Of a stretch of DNA of 64,000 bases, positions 21,219 through 29,611 are shown piece by piece; within the stretch, counting starts at the first letter, position 1, and the number at the start of each line of letters is the position of its first letter. The stretch covers positions 3,423,501 to 3,487,500 of the forward strand of contig NZ_CP020474.1 of assembly GCF_002080415.1 (NCBI RefSeq). The letters run 5' to 3'. The translations under genes were made by a program, and so were the position numbers. The notes below the pieces were generated by a model. The model did no database searches. It saw only the letters and a program-made list of their open reading frames with translations, and was not told the origin of the DNA. This stretch comes from Roseovarius mucosus (GTDB taxonomy: Bacteria; Pseudomonadota; Alphaproteobacteria; Rhodobacterales; Rhodobacteraceae).

Positions 21219-22136
21219 ATGACAACCACCCCTGCGCAAATCCGCTACAGATCCCGACAGATCGGCGATGTCGACGTGTTCTATCGCGAGGCAGGCCCAG
21301 CCGATGCCCCGGTGATCCTGCTTCTGCACGGGTTCCCGACGGCCAGCCACATGTTTCGCGACCTGATGCCGCTTCTGGCGGATCGCTATCGGCTCATTGC
21401 CCCCGATCTGCCTGGCTTCGGGCAGACCAAGGCACCGCCGCGCGGGACGTTCACCTACACCTTCGACCGGCTCGCCGATGTGATCGGCGGGTTCACGGAA
21501 GCCCTGTCGCTCGATCGATACGCGCTCTACATCTTCGATTATGGCGCGCCGGTAGGTTTACGCCTCGCGATGCGTCACCCGGAACGGGTCTCTGCGATCA
21601 TCAGCCAGAACGGCAATGCCTACACCGACGGGTTCAGCGACCAGTGGGGACCGTGGGAGGCCTATTGGCGTGACGGGAGTGACACCAACCGCGAAGCCTG
21701 CCGCCCTTCGCTATCCCCCGACACGATCAGGAACTGGCAATACGGCACCGGAGCCGATCCCGAGCGTCTTGCGCCCGATGGATACGAACTCGACATCGCT
21801 TACATGGCGCGGCCCGACGCAGAGGAAATCCAGCTCGACCTGATCCGCGATTACCGCACCAACGTGGCGCTCTATCCGGATTTCCACACGTATTTCCGTC
21901 AGCACCGTCCACCATTGCTGGCCACTTGGGGGCGCCATGATCCGGCTTTCATTCCTGCGGGCGCAAGAGCCTACAGGCGTGATCTGCCGGACGCCGAGGT
22001 GCATCTGCTGGATGCGGGACATTTTGCGTTGGAGACGCACGCTGCCGAAATCGCAGCGCTGATACGTGAGTTCCTCGGTCGCGTTCTGTCGGTAGGAAAT
22101 CAAGACACCGATGCGCTCTCAATGTCCGGAAACTGA
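21219..22136 (+). CDS. Alpha/beta hydrolase, haloalkane dehalogenase/epoxide hydrolase-like
   Basis: This 305-residue hydrolase has the oxyanion motif LLLHGFPTASHMFRDLMP. The nucleophile elbow is FDYGAPVG, where the nucleophile is Asp as in dehalogenases and epoxide hydrolases. A cap domain with YRTNVALYPDFHTYFR follows, then an acid segment (GRHDPAFIPAG) and His in DAGHFALETH. The substrate is unknown. The start is the ATG after AAGAAAGGAAACCC. It is the last gene of the chloroperoxidase-RidA cluster. Confidence 0.87.
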   Translation: MTTTPAQIRYRSRQIGDVDVFYREAGPADAPVILLLHGFPTASHMFRDLMPLLADRYRLIAPDLPGFGQTKAPPRGTFTYTFDRLADVIGGFTEALSLDRYALYIFDYGAPVGLRLAMRHPERVSAIISQNGNAYTDGFSDQWGPWEAYWRDGSDTNREACRPSLSPDTIRNWQYGTGADPERLAPDGYELDIAYMARPDAEEIQLDLIRDYRTNVALYPDFHTYFRQHRPPLLATWGRHDPAFIPAGARAYRRDLPDAEVHLLDAGHFALETHAAEIAALIREFLGRVLSVGNQDTDALSMSGN

Positions 22137-22346
22137 ATAGCGGAGTGAAAAGCCATCTGGGCCTGCTTTCTGGAGGATCGGACACACCCACCAGGCGGAC
22201 AACGACCTTTGCCCACTTCAGACCCCGCGCACTTACCGCCGTTCGCCTGTCTTCGTTCGGGGCAGGGTGGCAGGTCATCCGTCGTGTGCGTATGGTGTAC
22301 ACTGCTGGTGAGTCGTAAAAGATGGCGGGCCCGAGGAGACCTATGA

Positions 22347-23360
22347 ATGCCTAGAAACGCAGCCGCCGCGGCAGCGCGTCTATCTTGTGCCCCTATGATG
22401 GACTGGACGGATCGGCATTGCCGTTACCTGCACCGGCTGCTCAGTCGGCAGACATTGCTGTATACTGAAATGGTCACCGCGCCTGCTTTGGTGCGGGGGG
22501 GGGCGGTGCATTTGTTGGAGCATAGTCCCGAGGAATATCCGGTTGCTTTGCAACTGGGGGGATCGGACCCGGCGGAGTTGGCGCAGGCGGCGCGGATGGG
22601 GGCGCAGGCGGGCTATGCGGAGATCAACCTCAATTGTGGGTGCCCGTCGGATCGGGTGCAATCGGGGCGGTTCGGGGCGATCCTGATGACGGAACCGGCC
22701 CTTGTGGCCGCCTGTTGCGTGGCCATGCGCGAGGCGCAACCTGTTGAAGTCACAGTGAAATGTCGGATCGGGGTGGATGATCAAAACCCAGAGGAGGTGT
22801 TGCCGGAGTTTCTGGCACATATCGTTGCGGCGGGTGTGCAGCGGGTTCAAATCCATGCGCGCAAAGCGTGGCTCGACGGTCTGAGCCCCAAGGAAAACCG
22901 CGATATTCCACCCTTGGATTACGATCTGGTGCAACGGATGAAGATGCTTTTTCCCAATCTGCACATCTCGATCAACGGGGGAATTACATCGCTGGATCAA
23001 GCGGTTAGCCTGCTTGACCAGGGGCTTGACGGTGTTATGGTGGGGCGGGCCGCCTATCAGCAGCCTGCGGATATTCTGTGTGCGGCGGATCGGCGGATTT
23101 TTGGCGCCTCTGGTCCAGACACCACACCAGAGGGTGCCGTGCACGCCATGCTCCCCTATATCGAGGCGCATCTCGCAAGCGGTGGGCGGTTGAACCAGAT
23201 CACCCGGCATATGTTGGGGCTGTTCGCGGGAAAACCGGGCGCGCGGGCGTGGCGGCGGCACTTGTCAGAAGGTGCTTCGCGGCCCGGCGCGGGGCCGGAA
23301 ATGGTCGAGCGGGCCTTGGCCGAGGTTACAGACCTTACAGAGTCTCCCCTGATTTTGTAA
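22347..23360 (+). CDS. dusA: tRNA-dihydrouridine(20/20a) synthase DusA
   Basis: This 337-residue FMN enzyme reduces uridines in the tRNA D-loop. Conserved segments are LSCAPMMDWTDRHCRYLHR, LYTEMVTAPALVRGG, LQLGGSDPAELAQAA, INLNCGCPSDRVQSGRFGA (catalytic Cys), VKCRIGVDDQ, VQIHARKAWLDGLSPKENRDIPPLDYD and INGGI. GAGGAGACC precedes the start. An overlapping four-base-earlier ATG gives only a three-codon frame. Its 3' end overlaps the convergent argP gene by 26 bp. Confidence 0.95.
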   Translation: MPRNAAAAAARLSCAPMMDWTDRHCRYLHRLLSRQTLLYTEMVTAPALVRGGAVHLLEHSPEEYPVALQLGGSDPAELAQAARMGAQAGYAEINLNCGCPSDRVQSGRFGAILMTEPALVAACCVAMREAQPVEVTVKCRIGVDDQNPEEVLPEFLAHIVAAGVQRVQIHARKAWLDGLSPKENRDIPPLDYDLVQRMKMLFPNLHISINGGITSLDQAVSLLDQGLDGVMVGRAAYQQPADILCAADRRIFGASGPDTTPEGAVHAMLPYIEAHLASGGRLNQITRHMLGLFAGKPGARAWRRHLSEGASRPGAGPEMVERALAEVTDLTESPLIL

Positions 23361-24249
23361 GGTCCTGCGGCATGCGCAGGCTAAGCCGCGCGCCACGACG
23401 CAAAGCGCGGGTCACAGGCGCGAGTGCCGTGCCGAGCAACCGGCTCCATTGCCAATAGAGCGGCGTGTCGAGCGGGCAATCGGCGCGCAGAAGGTGGAGT
23501 GTGCCGCGCGCCAGGTCGTCGCTCAAGAGCGCCTCGGGGGCCATGCCCCAGCCCATGCCAAGACGGGCTGCGGTGACGAACCCCTCGGACGAGGGAAGCC
23601 GGTGACAGGGGGGGCTGAGCGTGACGCCGGTTGCCTGTGTGATCCAGCGATGTTGCAACTGATCGTGGCTGTTGAATTGCAACATGGGCGCTACACCAAG
23701 ACGGCCCGGCGTGATCCCGTCCGCGAAATGGCGGGCAATGAAATCGGGGCTGGCGACGGCCTGATAGCGCAGCAGCCCGAGTGCGATGACATCGCAGCCG
23801 GGCAGGGGGCTGGCACGGGTGGTGAGCGCGCCCAGAACCTCGCCGCGCAAGAGCCGGTCATGCGAGACATCCTGATCGTCGATCACCAGATCAAAGAGGT
23901 GATCGGGCAGGCTGGCTAAAGCCTGCGGCAGCCATGTGGCGAGGCTGTCGGCATTGACGGCCAACCGCAGCCGGGTTTGCGGTGCGGGGGCAAGACCTGT
24001 GAGGTCCTCGCGAAGGCGCGCCTCGAGCAGGGCAATCTGATCGGCATGGGCGGCAAGGCGTTGGCCGGCCGGCGTGGCAGTGCAGGGTGTGGTGCGATGG
24101 ACAAGCTGCGCGCCGACGCGGGTTTCCAGCGACTTGAGCCGCTGAGAGATGGCCGATTGTGTGAGGCCGAGGGCCTGTGCTGCGCCCTCGAAACTGCCGG
24201 TTTGCAGAATGGCCGAGAGCGTGACGAGATGATCAGGCGGCAAGGGCAT
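23335..24249 (-). CDS. argP: LysR-family regulator ArgP/IciA-type, controls lysE
   Basis: This 304-residue LysR protein has the ArgP/LysG-type HTH (SFEGAAQALGLTQSAISQRLKSLETRVGAQLVHRTTPCTATPAG). It is divergent from a LysE-type exporter gene, the classical arrangement in which lysine or arginine sensed by ArgP/LysG switches on export. The HTH details and context together make the assignment strong. The 119-bp intergenic region is AT-rich near the argP start. Confidence 0.92.
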   Translation of the reverse strand: MPLPPDHLVTLSAILQTGSFEGAAQALGLTQSAISQRLKSLETRVGAQLVHRTTPCTATPAGQRLAAHADQIALLEARLREDLTGLAPAPQTRLRLAVNADSLATWLPQALASLPDHLFDLVIDDQDVSHDRLLRGEVLGALTTRASPLPGCDVIALGLLRYQAVASPDFIARHFADGITPGRLGVAPMLQFNSHDQLQHRWITQATGVTLSPPCHRLPSSEGFVTAARLGMGWGMAPEALLSDDLARGTLHLLRADCPLDTPLYWQWSRLLGTALAPVTRALRRGARLSLRMPQDLTKSGETL

Positions 24250-24367
24250 TAGATACTCTTATCTTAAATTAGCATATTGAATTTGAGTAATGCCCGCCGC
24301 ACCGCTAGGCAAGCCCCTGCGACAGACGCGGATTTGCGTATTTGAAGACCGGGGAAAGGGTAGGCGG

Positions 24368-24961
24368 ATGCAGGCGGGATTGGCGGGATTTGCGCTTGGG
24401 TTAAGTTTGATCATGGCCATTGGGGCGCAGAATGCCTTTGTGCTGCGGCAGGGGTTGCGGCGCGCGCATGTGCTGGCGGTGGTTCTGGTCTGCGCCATTT
24501 CCGATGCCATTCTGGTGACGGCGGGTGTGACCGGCTTTGGTGTTCTGGCCGAGGCGGTGCCGGGGCTGGAGCGGATCATGCGCTTTGGCGGTGCTGCGTT
24601 TTTGCTGGCGTATGGCGCGCGCAGTTTTCTGGCCGCGTGGCGCGGCGCGGCGGCGCTGGAGGCGGGCGAGGGGGCAGGCAGTTTGCGACGCGCTGTCCTG
24701 ACCTGTCTGGCGCTGACATGGCTTAATCCGCATGTGTATCTGGATACGGTGGTTTTGCTGGGGTCCATATCGACGCAATATGAGAACCGGTTTGCCTTTG
24801 GTCTGGGCGCGGTCTGTGCGAGTTTTGTTTTCTTCTTTTCACTGGGCTATGGCGCGCGCCTTCTTGCGCCGCTCTTTCGGCGGCCCGCCAGTTGGCGGGT
24901 GCTGGATGCCGGGGTGGGCTGTGTGATGTGGGCCATCGCATTTGGCCTGTTGCGAGGCTAA
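24368..24961 (+). CDS. lysE: LysE/ArgO-family amino acid exporter
   Basis: This 197-residue inner-membrane protein has about six hydrophobic segments. The N-terminal signature GLSLIMAIGAQNAFVLRQGLRR and TWLNPHVYLDTVVLLGS are hallmarks of the LysE/ArgO exporters of lysine and arginine. The start is placed at the ATG after GGGTAGGCGG; a longer reading from 24290 adds 26 polar residues. It is divergent from argP. Confidence 0.93.
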   Translation: MQAGLAGFALGLSLIMAIGAQNAFVLRQGLRRAHVLAVVLVCAISDAILVTAGVTGFGVLAEAVPGLERIMRFGGAAFLLAYGARSFLAAWRGAAALEAGEGAGSLRRAVLTCLALTWLNPHVYLDTVVLLGSISTQYENRFAFGLGAVCASFVFFFSLGYGARLLAPLFRRPASWRVLDAGVGCVMWAIAFGLLRG

Positions 24962-25056
24962 GCCATGCGTGAGGCGGCAGGGTGTGTTGCGCTACGCGCA
25001 TGGATAAACGCCAAGCCAGTCTCGACAGGCGGCCAGAGGCATGAATTAATGCAAGC

Positions 25057-25977
25057 ATGAGCGCGCAAGAGGCAAGCAGAGCAGAAAGCACGGCACGGCC
25101 GGGCTGGGGCATCTTTTGGATGGTGGTGACCGGCATCCTCTTTGTGGGGGTGACCGCGCTGGTCAAGGTGCTGGGCACGCGCGTGCCAGCACCACAGGCG
25201 GCCTTTTTGCGCTATGCCATGGGGCTGGTGTTTCTTCTTCCGATGCTGGGATCGCTTTGGCGGCTGCGGTTGGCGCGTGGGACCTGGGGATTTTTTGCCG
25301 CGCGCGGGGTCGTGCATACGGTGGGCGTGGCGCTGTGGTTCTATGCCATGGCGCGGATTCCCATCGCCGATGTGACCGCGATGAATTATCTGGCCCCCAT
25401 CTATGTCACCCTTGGGGCGGGGCTGTTCTTGGGCGAGCGTTTGGCGTTGCGGCGGGTGCTGGCGGTGGGTGTTGCGCTGATCGGTGCGTTGATCATCCTG
25501 CGGCCCGGATTTCGCGAAGTGGGGCCGGGGCATCTGGCGATGATCTTTGCCGCCATCTTCTTTGGCGCGTCCTATCTGATTGCCAAGGTGGTGTCGGGGC
25601 GCAGCAGCCCCGGCGTGGTGGTGGCGATGCTGTCGATCACGGTCACGCTTGGTCTGGCCCCTTTGGCGGCGGCGGTCTGGGTCACGCCAACGCCATGGGA
25701 GTTGGCGATCCTCTTTGCGGTGGCCACCTTGGCCACGGCGGGGCATTACACCATGACGCTGGCGTTTCGAGCCGCCCCTCTGGCGGTGACGCAGCCGGTG
25801 ACCTTTCTGCAACTCGTCTGGGCGGTGCTTTTGGGGGCACTGGTGTTTGGCGAGGGGGTGGATGTGTTCGTGGTTCTGGGCGGCATGGTGATTGTGGGCG
25901 CGGTCAGCTTTATCAGCTGGCGCGAGGCGGTGCTGAAGCGGCGGATCACACCGACGGTTTCGGCGACCAAGGTCTGA
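25057..25977 (+). CDS. DMT-superfamily transporter, EamA type
   Basis: This 306-residue protein has about ten transmembrane segments in two EamA repeats (about residues 18-145 and 160-295). Typical features are LKVLGTRVPAPQAAFLRYAMGLVFLLP and YFLAPIYVTLGA-like ALNYLAPIYVTLGAGLFLGERL in the first repeat. The substrate is unknown; family members export metabolites or amino acids. It is convergent with the choline ABC operon. Confidence 0.88.
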   Translation: MSAQEASRAESTARPGWGIFWMVVTGILFVGVTALVKVLGTRVPAPQAAFLRYAMGLVFLLPMLGSLWRLRLARGTWGFFAARGVVHTVGVALWFYAMARIPIADVTAMNYLAPIYVTLGAGLFLGERLALRRVLAVGVALIGALIILRPGFREVGPGHLAMIFAAIFFGASYLIAKVVSGRSSPGVVVAMLSITVTLGLAPLAAAVWVTPTPWELAILFAVATLATAGHYTMTLAFRAAPLAVTQPVTFLQLVWAVLLGALVFGEGVDVFVVLGGMVIVGAVSFISWREAVLKRRITPTVSATKV

Positions 25978-25989
25978 GGGGGCACCCGC

Positions 25990-27018
25990 CTAGGCGCGCG
26001 GATCAAGCAGCTTGGCCAAGATGCGGTTGCGGGTGATCTGACCCAAGAGCTGGCCATTCTCGATCACGCCAACGGGGCGGTCATGGCCTTGGGCGCTTTC
26101 CATCACGTCCTGAATGCTGGCGTTGGGGCCAACGCAGGTGTCGGGCGTGCCGCTGGCCGGTTCCATCACATCGCGGGCACAGAGTACGCCCAGAGGGTTC
26201 ATATGGGCCACGAATTCGGCCACATAGTCGGTGGCGGGATTGGTAAAGATATCCTGCGGCGTGCCGCATTGCACGATGCGCCCGCCCTCCATGATGGCGA
26301 TACGGTCGCCCAGTTTGAACGCCTCATCCAGATCATGGCTGACAAAGATGATGGTGCGGCCAAGGGTTTTTTGCAGGTCGATGAGTTCGTCTTGCAGGTG
26401 GTTGCGGATCAGCGGATCGAGGGCCGAAAACGGCTCGTCCATCAGAAGGATCGGGGCATCGGTGGCAAAGGCGCGGGCCAAGCCCACGCGCTGTTGCATG
26501 CCGCCCGACAGCTCGCCCACCCGGCGCTCGGCCCAGTCTGAGAGGTTGACGAGGGCCAGTTGCCGGTCGACGCGGGCGGCGCGCTCGGGCTTGGGCATGC
26601 CTGCAAGTTCAAGGCCGAGGCCCACGTTCTCGCGCACAGAGCGCCAGGGTAGGAGGCCGAATTGCTGGAACACCATGGCGATATGATGCTGGCGCAATCG
26701 GCGCAGGGTGGCGGGGGTGGCGTTGGTGACATCGACCATGCCGCTGCCGTCGTGGATTTCGACCGTGCCGCGCACCACCGGGTTGAGGCCGTTGACGGCG
26801 CGCAGGAGGGTGGATTTGCCCGATCCCGAGAGGCCCATCAGCACGAGGATTTCGCCCGGCGCAACCGCGAGGTCGCAATCATGCACGCCGAGAACCTGAC
26901 TGGTTTTCTGCTGGATCTCTGGCCGGGTCATGCCCTGATCCATCAAGGGCAGGGCGGTTTCGGGCGCATCGCCAAAGACGATAGAGACCTTGTTGAAATT
27001 GACGATTGTATCGGTCAC
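25990..27018 (-). CDS. choV: Choline/glycine betaine ABC transporter ATP-binding subunit
   Basis: This 342-residue ABC ATPase has Walker A LMGLSGSGKSTLL, signature ELSGGMQQRVGLARA, Walker B ILLMDEPFSALDPL and switch His in IIFVSHDLDEAF. It is of the ProV/OpuAA type, with an N-terminal extension typical of choline/betaine ATPases. A C-terminal CBS-like domain (ASIQDVMESAQGHDRPVGVIENGQLLGQITRNRIL) often senses ionic strength. Its ATG overlaps the choW stop by 4 nt. It is the last gene of choX-(GIY-YIG)-choW-choV. Confidence 0.94.
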   Translation of the reverse strand: MTDTIVNFNKVSIVFGDAPETALPLMDQGMTRPEIQQKTSQVLGVHDCDLAVAPGEILVLMGLSGSGKSTLLRAVNGLNPVVRGTVEIHDGSGMVDVTNATPATLRRLRQHHIAMVFQQFGLLPWRSVRENVGLGLELAGMPKPERAARVDRQLALVNLSDWAERRVGELSGGMQQRVGLARAFATDAPILLMDEPFSALDPLIRNHLQDELIDLQKTLGRTIIFVSHDLDEAFKLGDRIAIMEGGRIVQCGTPQDIFTNPATDYVAEFVAHMNPLGVLCARDVMEPASGTPDTCVGPNASIQDVMESAQGHDRPVGVIENGQLLGQITRNRILAKLLDPRA

Positions 27019-27851
27019 TTGCGCCCCTCCATCCGCAGCATGCGGTCAAGGACGATGGCCACGACAACGATCATCAGCCCGGATTCAAAGCCAAGCGCGA
27101 TGTTGACGGTATTGATCGCGCGCAGCACCGGCACGCCGAGGCCATCCGCGCCCACCAGCGCGCCGATCACCACCATGGACAGCGACAGCATGATGGTCTG
27201 GTTAAGCCCCGCCATGATCTGCGGCAGGGCGTAGGGGAGTTCCACCTTCCAGAGCGTCTGGCGATTGGTGGCGCCAAAGGCCTGTGCCGCCTCTAGCAGC
27301 GGCTGGGGCGTGTTGGAAATGCCCAGATGCGTCAGGCGAATGGGGGCGGGGACGACAAAGATCACCGTGGCGATCAGCCCCGGCACCATGCCGATGCCGA
27401 AAAACACAATCGCAGGAATGAGATAGACAAAGGGCGGCAGCGTCTGCATGAGGTCGAGCACAGGGCGCATCCCGTCATAGAGCCGGGGGCGGTGCGCGGC
27501 GGCGATGCCAAGGGGCACGCCAAGCGCCATGCAGAACACGCAGGACGAGATGACGAGCGTCAGGCTTTCGGTGGTTTCTTCCCAATAGCCTTGGTTGAGG
27601 ATGAAGAGAAAGCCCAAGAGCACGAACAGGCAGGTTTTCCAACTGCGCTGCAAGACCCATGTCAGGGCGACAAAGACGCCGATGATGACCATGGGATGCG
27701 GGGTTTGCAGCACCCAGAGAAAGGCGTCGATCAGCCCCTCCATAAGCACCGACAGCATGTCGAAAAAGCCCGCCGCATTGTCCTGAAGCCAGAGGAAAAA
27801 GCCTTCGGCCCATTTCCCCACCGGGATTTTGTGATCGCTCAGCCAGTCCAT
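27015..27851 (-). CDS. choW: Choline/glycine betaine ABC transporter permease
   Basis: This 278-residue inner-membrane permease of the ProW/OpuAB family has the conserved cytoplasmic loop EAAQAFGATNRQTLWKVELPYALPQIMAGLNQTIMLSLSMVVIGALVGADGLG. It probably forms the channel of the choline importer with ChoX and ChoV. Its ATG overlaps the stop codon of the upstream GIY-YIG gene by one base (TGATG), and its stop overlaps choV by 4 nt. Its translation is therefore coupled to both neighbours. Confidence 0.94.
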   Translation of the reverse strand: MDWLSDHKIPVGKWAEGFFLWLQDNAAGFFDMLSVLMEGLIDAFLWVLQTPHPMVIIGVFVALTWVLQRSWKTCLFVLLGFLFILNQGYWEETTESLTLVISSCVFCMALGVPLGIAAAHRPRLYDGMRPVLDLMQTLPPFVYLIPAIVFFGIGMVPGLIATVIFVVPAPIRLTHLGISNTPQPLLEAAQAFGATNRQTLWKVELPYALPQIMAGLNQTIMLSLSMVVIGALVGADGLGVPVLRAINTVNIALGFESGLMIVVVAIVLDRMLRMEGRK

Positions 27852-28576
27852 CAGTTCGCCTTGTTCAGTGGAACCCAGTTTGCTTGTTTTTCATACAGGA
27901 TAGCCGCATGTTCGATCATGACGCGAACAATCTTGGATTTGAGATCGGCACCCTGCCGGATGGTGCCGGTGGTCGTCATGGCATCGGTGCAGGTCTCGAG
28001 TAACACAAGCTCGCCGTCGCGGAGCCGGTTTCGCAAATGATCGTTGACCCAAACCGACGTCGTCTGAGTTGCCCCGGGCCTGCGGTAATTCTGCATTCGT
28101 CGTCGCAGATTAACCGTTTCGCCGACATAGACGGATCGGCTCACCGGCAATCTTATGCGGTAGAGTCCAGCGCGTGCAGGCAGGTGCGGAAAGTGCAGAG
28201 ACTCATCTAGAAACTGAATTTCGCCCACGCTTTGCCAAAAAAATTCGATGTTGATGCATGTAGGCGCGACAGCTTGGATAGTTGCGCCCGGCGGCTCCGC
28301 CGGGCAGCCCCCGACCGCCCCCCCGGGCGGGGGCTTCTCCCCCACCCGCGGTCGGGGGCTGCCCTCAGGCTTTTCCAACGACGCCTCGGGATAATTGCCG
28401 ATTGCTCCCCTTGATGGCTTGATCCTACGAATAAGGCCTTCTTCGGCAAGCAAGCGGCAGCGTGCATTAACCTGTTGATGGCGCAATCCTGTCCCCGGGA
28501 TCCTACGCTTGATTTCCGCGTCTGTGATCCCGGGCTGGTCCTTGATCAGGGCGAGGATGTCATCCCTGAGCGCCAT
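27851..28576 (-). CDS. Winged-helix plus GIY-YIG nuclease-domain protein inside the choline operon
   Basis: This 241-residue protein has an N-terminal helix-turn-helix-like region (about residues 1-60: ITDAEIKRRIPGTGLRHQQVNARCRLLAEEGLIRRI). A Pro/Gly-rich linker (about 70-98) follows, then a GIY-YIG domain: AGLYRIRL and VYVGETVNLRRRMQNYRR supply the GIY and YIG elements and the catalytic Arg. A late Glu in RVMIEHAAILYEKQANW fits the metal site. It is not a transport component, yet it starts 2 nt after choX and overlaps choW by one base. The linker is encoded by a nested palindromic DNA element. Its role is unknown; a DNA-cutting or DNA-binding function is inferred from its domains. Confidence 0.82.
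   Translation of the reverse strand: MALRDDILALIKDQPGITDAEIKRRIPGTGLRHQQVNARCRLLAEEGLIRRIKPSRGAIGNYPEASLEKPEGSPRPRVGEKPPPGGAVGGCPAEPPGATIQAVAPTCINIEFFWQSVGEIQFLDESLHFPHLPARAGLYRIRLPVSRSVYVGETVNLRRRMQNYRRPGATQTTSVWVNDHLRNRLRDGELVLLETCTDAMTTTGTIRQGADLKSKIVRVMIEHAAILYEKQANWVPLNKAN
28286..28364. repeat. Nested GC-rich palindromic element within the GIY-YIG coding sequence
   Basis: Two hairpins are stacked within 79 bp. GCCCGGCGG (28286-28294) pairs with 28297-28305. A perfect 17-bp inverted repeat (28302-28318 with 28348-28364) encloses an inner hairpin built from C7 and G5 runs near 28318-28333. The element is in frame and encodes only the low-complexity linker between the two domains. It looks like a repetitive palindromic element inserted into a gene. 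Confidence 0.75.
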
Positions 28577-28578
28577 GC

Positions 28579-29508
28579 TCAGAGGCCGAGCGCCGCTTTT
28601 ACGGCGGCCATGGCATCGCCGCCGTCTTTGGTGGTCACACCGTCAAGCCAGGGGCCGATGGCATCCGGATTGGCCTTGAGCCAGCTGCTTGCCGCGTCTT
28701 CGGGTTTGGCCCCGTCATTCAGGATCGCGCCCATGATCTCGTTCTCCATGGCCAGCGAGAATTCGAGGTTTTCCAGCAGCTTGCCCACATTGGGGCATTC
28801 CGCGACATAGCCTGCGCGGGTATTGGTATAAATCGTGGCCCCGCCCAGATCAGGGCCGAACCAGTCATCGCCGCCGGTCAGATAGGTCAGGTCGTGATTG
28901 GCGTTCATCGGATGCGGTTCCCAGCCGAGGAACACGATGGGCTCTTCGCGGCGATCCGCGCGGCTGACCTGCGCCAGCATCCCCTGTTCCGAGCTTTCCT
29001 TGACCTCGAACCCCTTGAGGCCAAAGGCGTCCGCCTCGATCATATCGAGGATCAGACGGTTTCCGTCATTGCCGGGCTCGATGCCATAAATCGTGGACTC
29101 AATCGCATCGGCATGCTGTGCAATCGTTTCAAACGAGTTGATGCCAAGCGCGGCCCCGGCGGCATTGGTGGCCAGCGTGTATTTTGCACCGACGAGGTTG
29201 GCACGAACCGTGTCAACGGTGCCAGCCTCGCGGTAGGGGGCAATATCTGCCTCCATGGTGGGCATCCAGTTGCCCAGAAACACGTCGATATCGCCCTTGG
29301 CGAGCGACGTATAGGTCACGGGCACCGAGAGCACCTTGGCTTCTGTCTCATAGCCCAGCGCCTCGAGCACAAGAGAGGTGGCGGCGGTGGTGGCAGTGAT
29401 GTCGGTCCAGCCGACATCGGCGAAGGTCACGCTGTCACAATTGGCCATGGCCGGTCCGGTGGCGGCGGTGGCAAGGGCGATAGCGGTCAAGGTTGTCTTG
29501 AAGCTCAT
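28579..29508 (-). CDS. choX: Choline ABC transporter substrate-binding protein
   Basis: This 309-residue periplasmic protein has a Sec signal (MSFKTTLTAIALATAATGPAMA) and an OpuAC-type fold. Characteristic stretches are VTFADVGWTDITATTAATSLVLEALGYE, DVFLGNWMPTMEADIAPY, LGWEPHPMNANHDLTYLTGGDDWFGPDLGGATIYTNTRAGY and ASSWLKANPDAIGPWLDGVTT. Aromatic residues in these loops bind quaternary ammonium ligands in ChoX. The start follows GGGAGAAATATCAC. It is the first gene of the transporter operon. Confidence 0.94.
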   Translation of the reverse strand: MSFKTTLTAIALATAATGPAMANCDSVTFADVGWTDITATTAATSLVLEALGYETEAKVLSVPVTYTSLAKGDIDVFLGNWMPTMEADIAPYREAGTVDTVRANLVGAKYTLATNAAGAALGINSFETIAQHADAIESTIYGIEPGNDGNRLILDMIEADAFGLKGFEVKESSEQGMLAQVSRADRREEPIVFLGWEPHPMNANHDLTYLTGGDDWFGPDLGGATIYTNTRAGYVAECPNVGKLLENLEFSLAMENEIMGAILNDGAKPEDAASSWLKANPDAIGPWLDGVTTKDGGDAMAAVKAALGL

Positions 29509-29556
29509 GTGATATTTCTCCCATGGTTGATTATTCCGGGGCAGGGCCCGGTTTGG

Positions 29557-29590
29557 CAAAGGCCCGAGGATAGGCTACCCCGGGCCTTGC
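29557..29590 (-). other. Intercistronic hairpin between the oligopeptide-type SBP gene and choX
   Basis: An inverted repeat (GCAAAGGCCCG pairing with CGGGCCTTGC, with one bulged base) lies in the 103-bp gap between the upstream binding-protein gene and choX. No T-run follows on the minus strand. It is more likely an mRNA-processing or stability element than a terminator. Confidence 0.4.
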
Positions 29591-29611
29591 AGTTAGGTCA
29601 GGCGGGATGGA

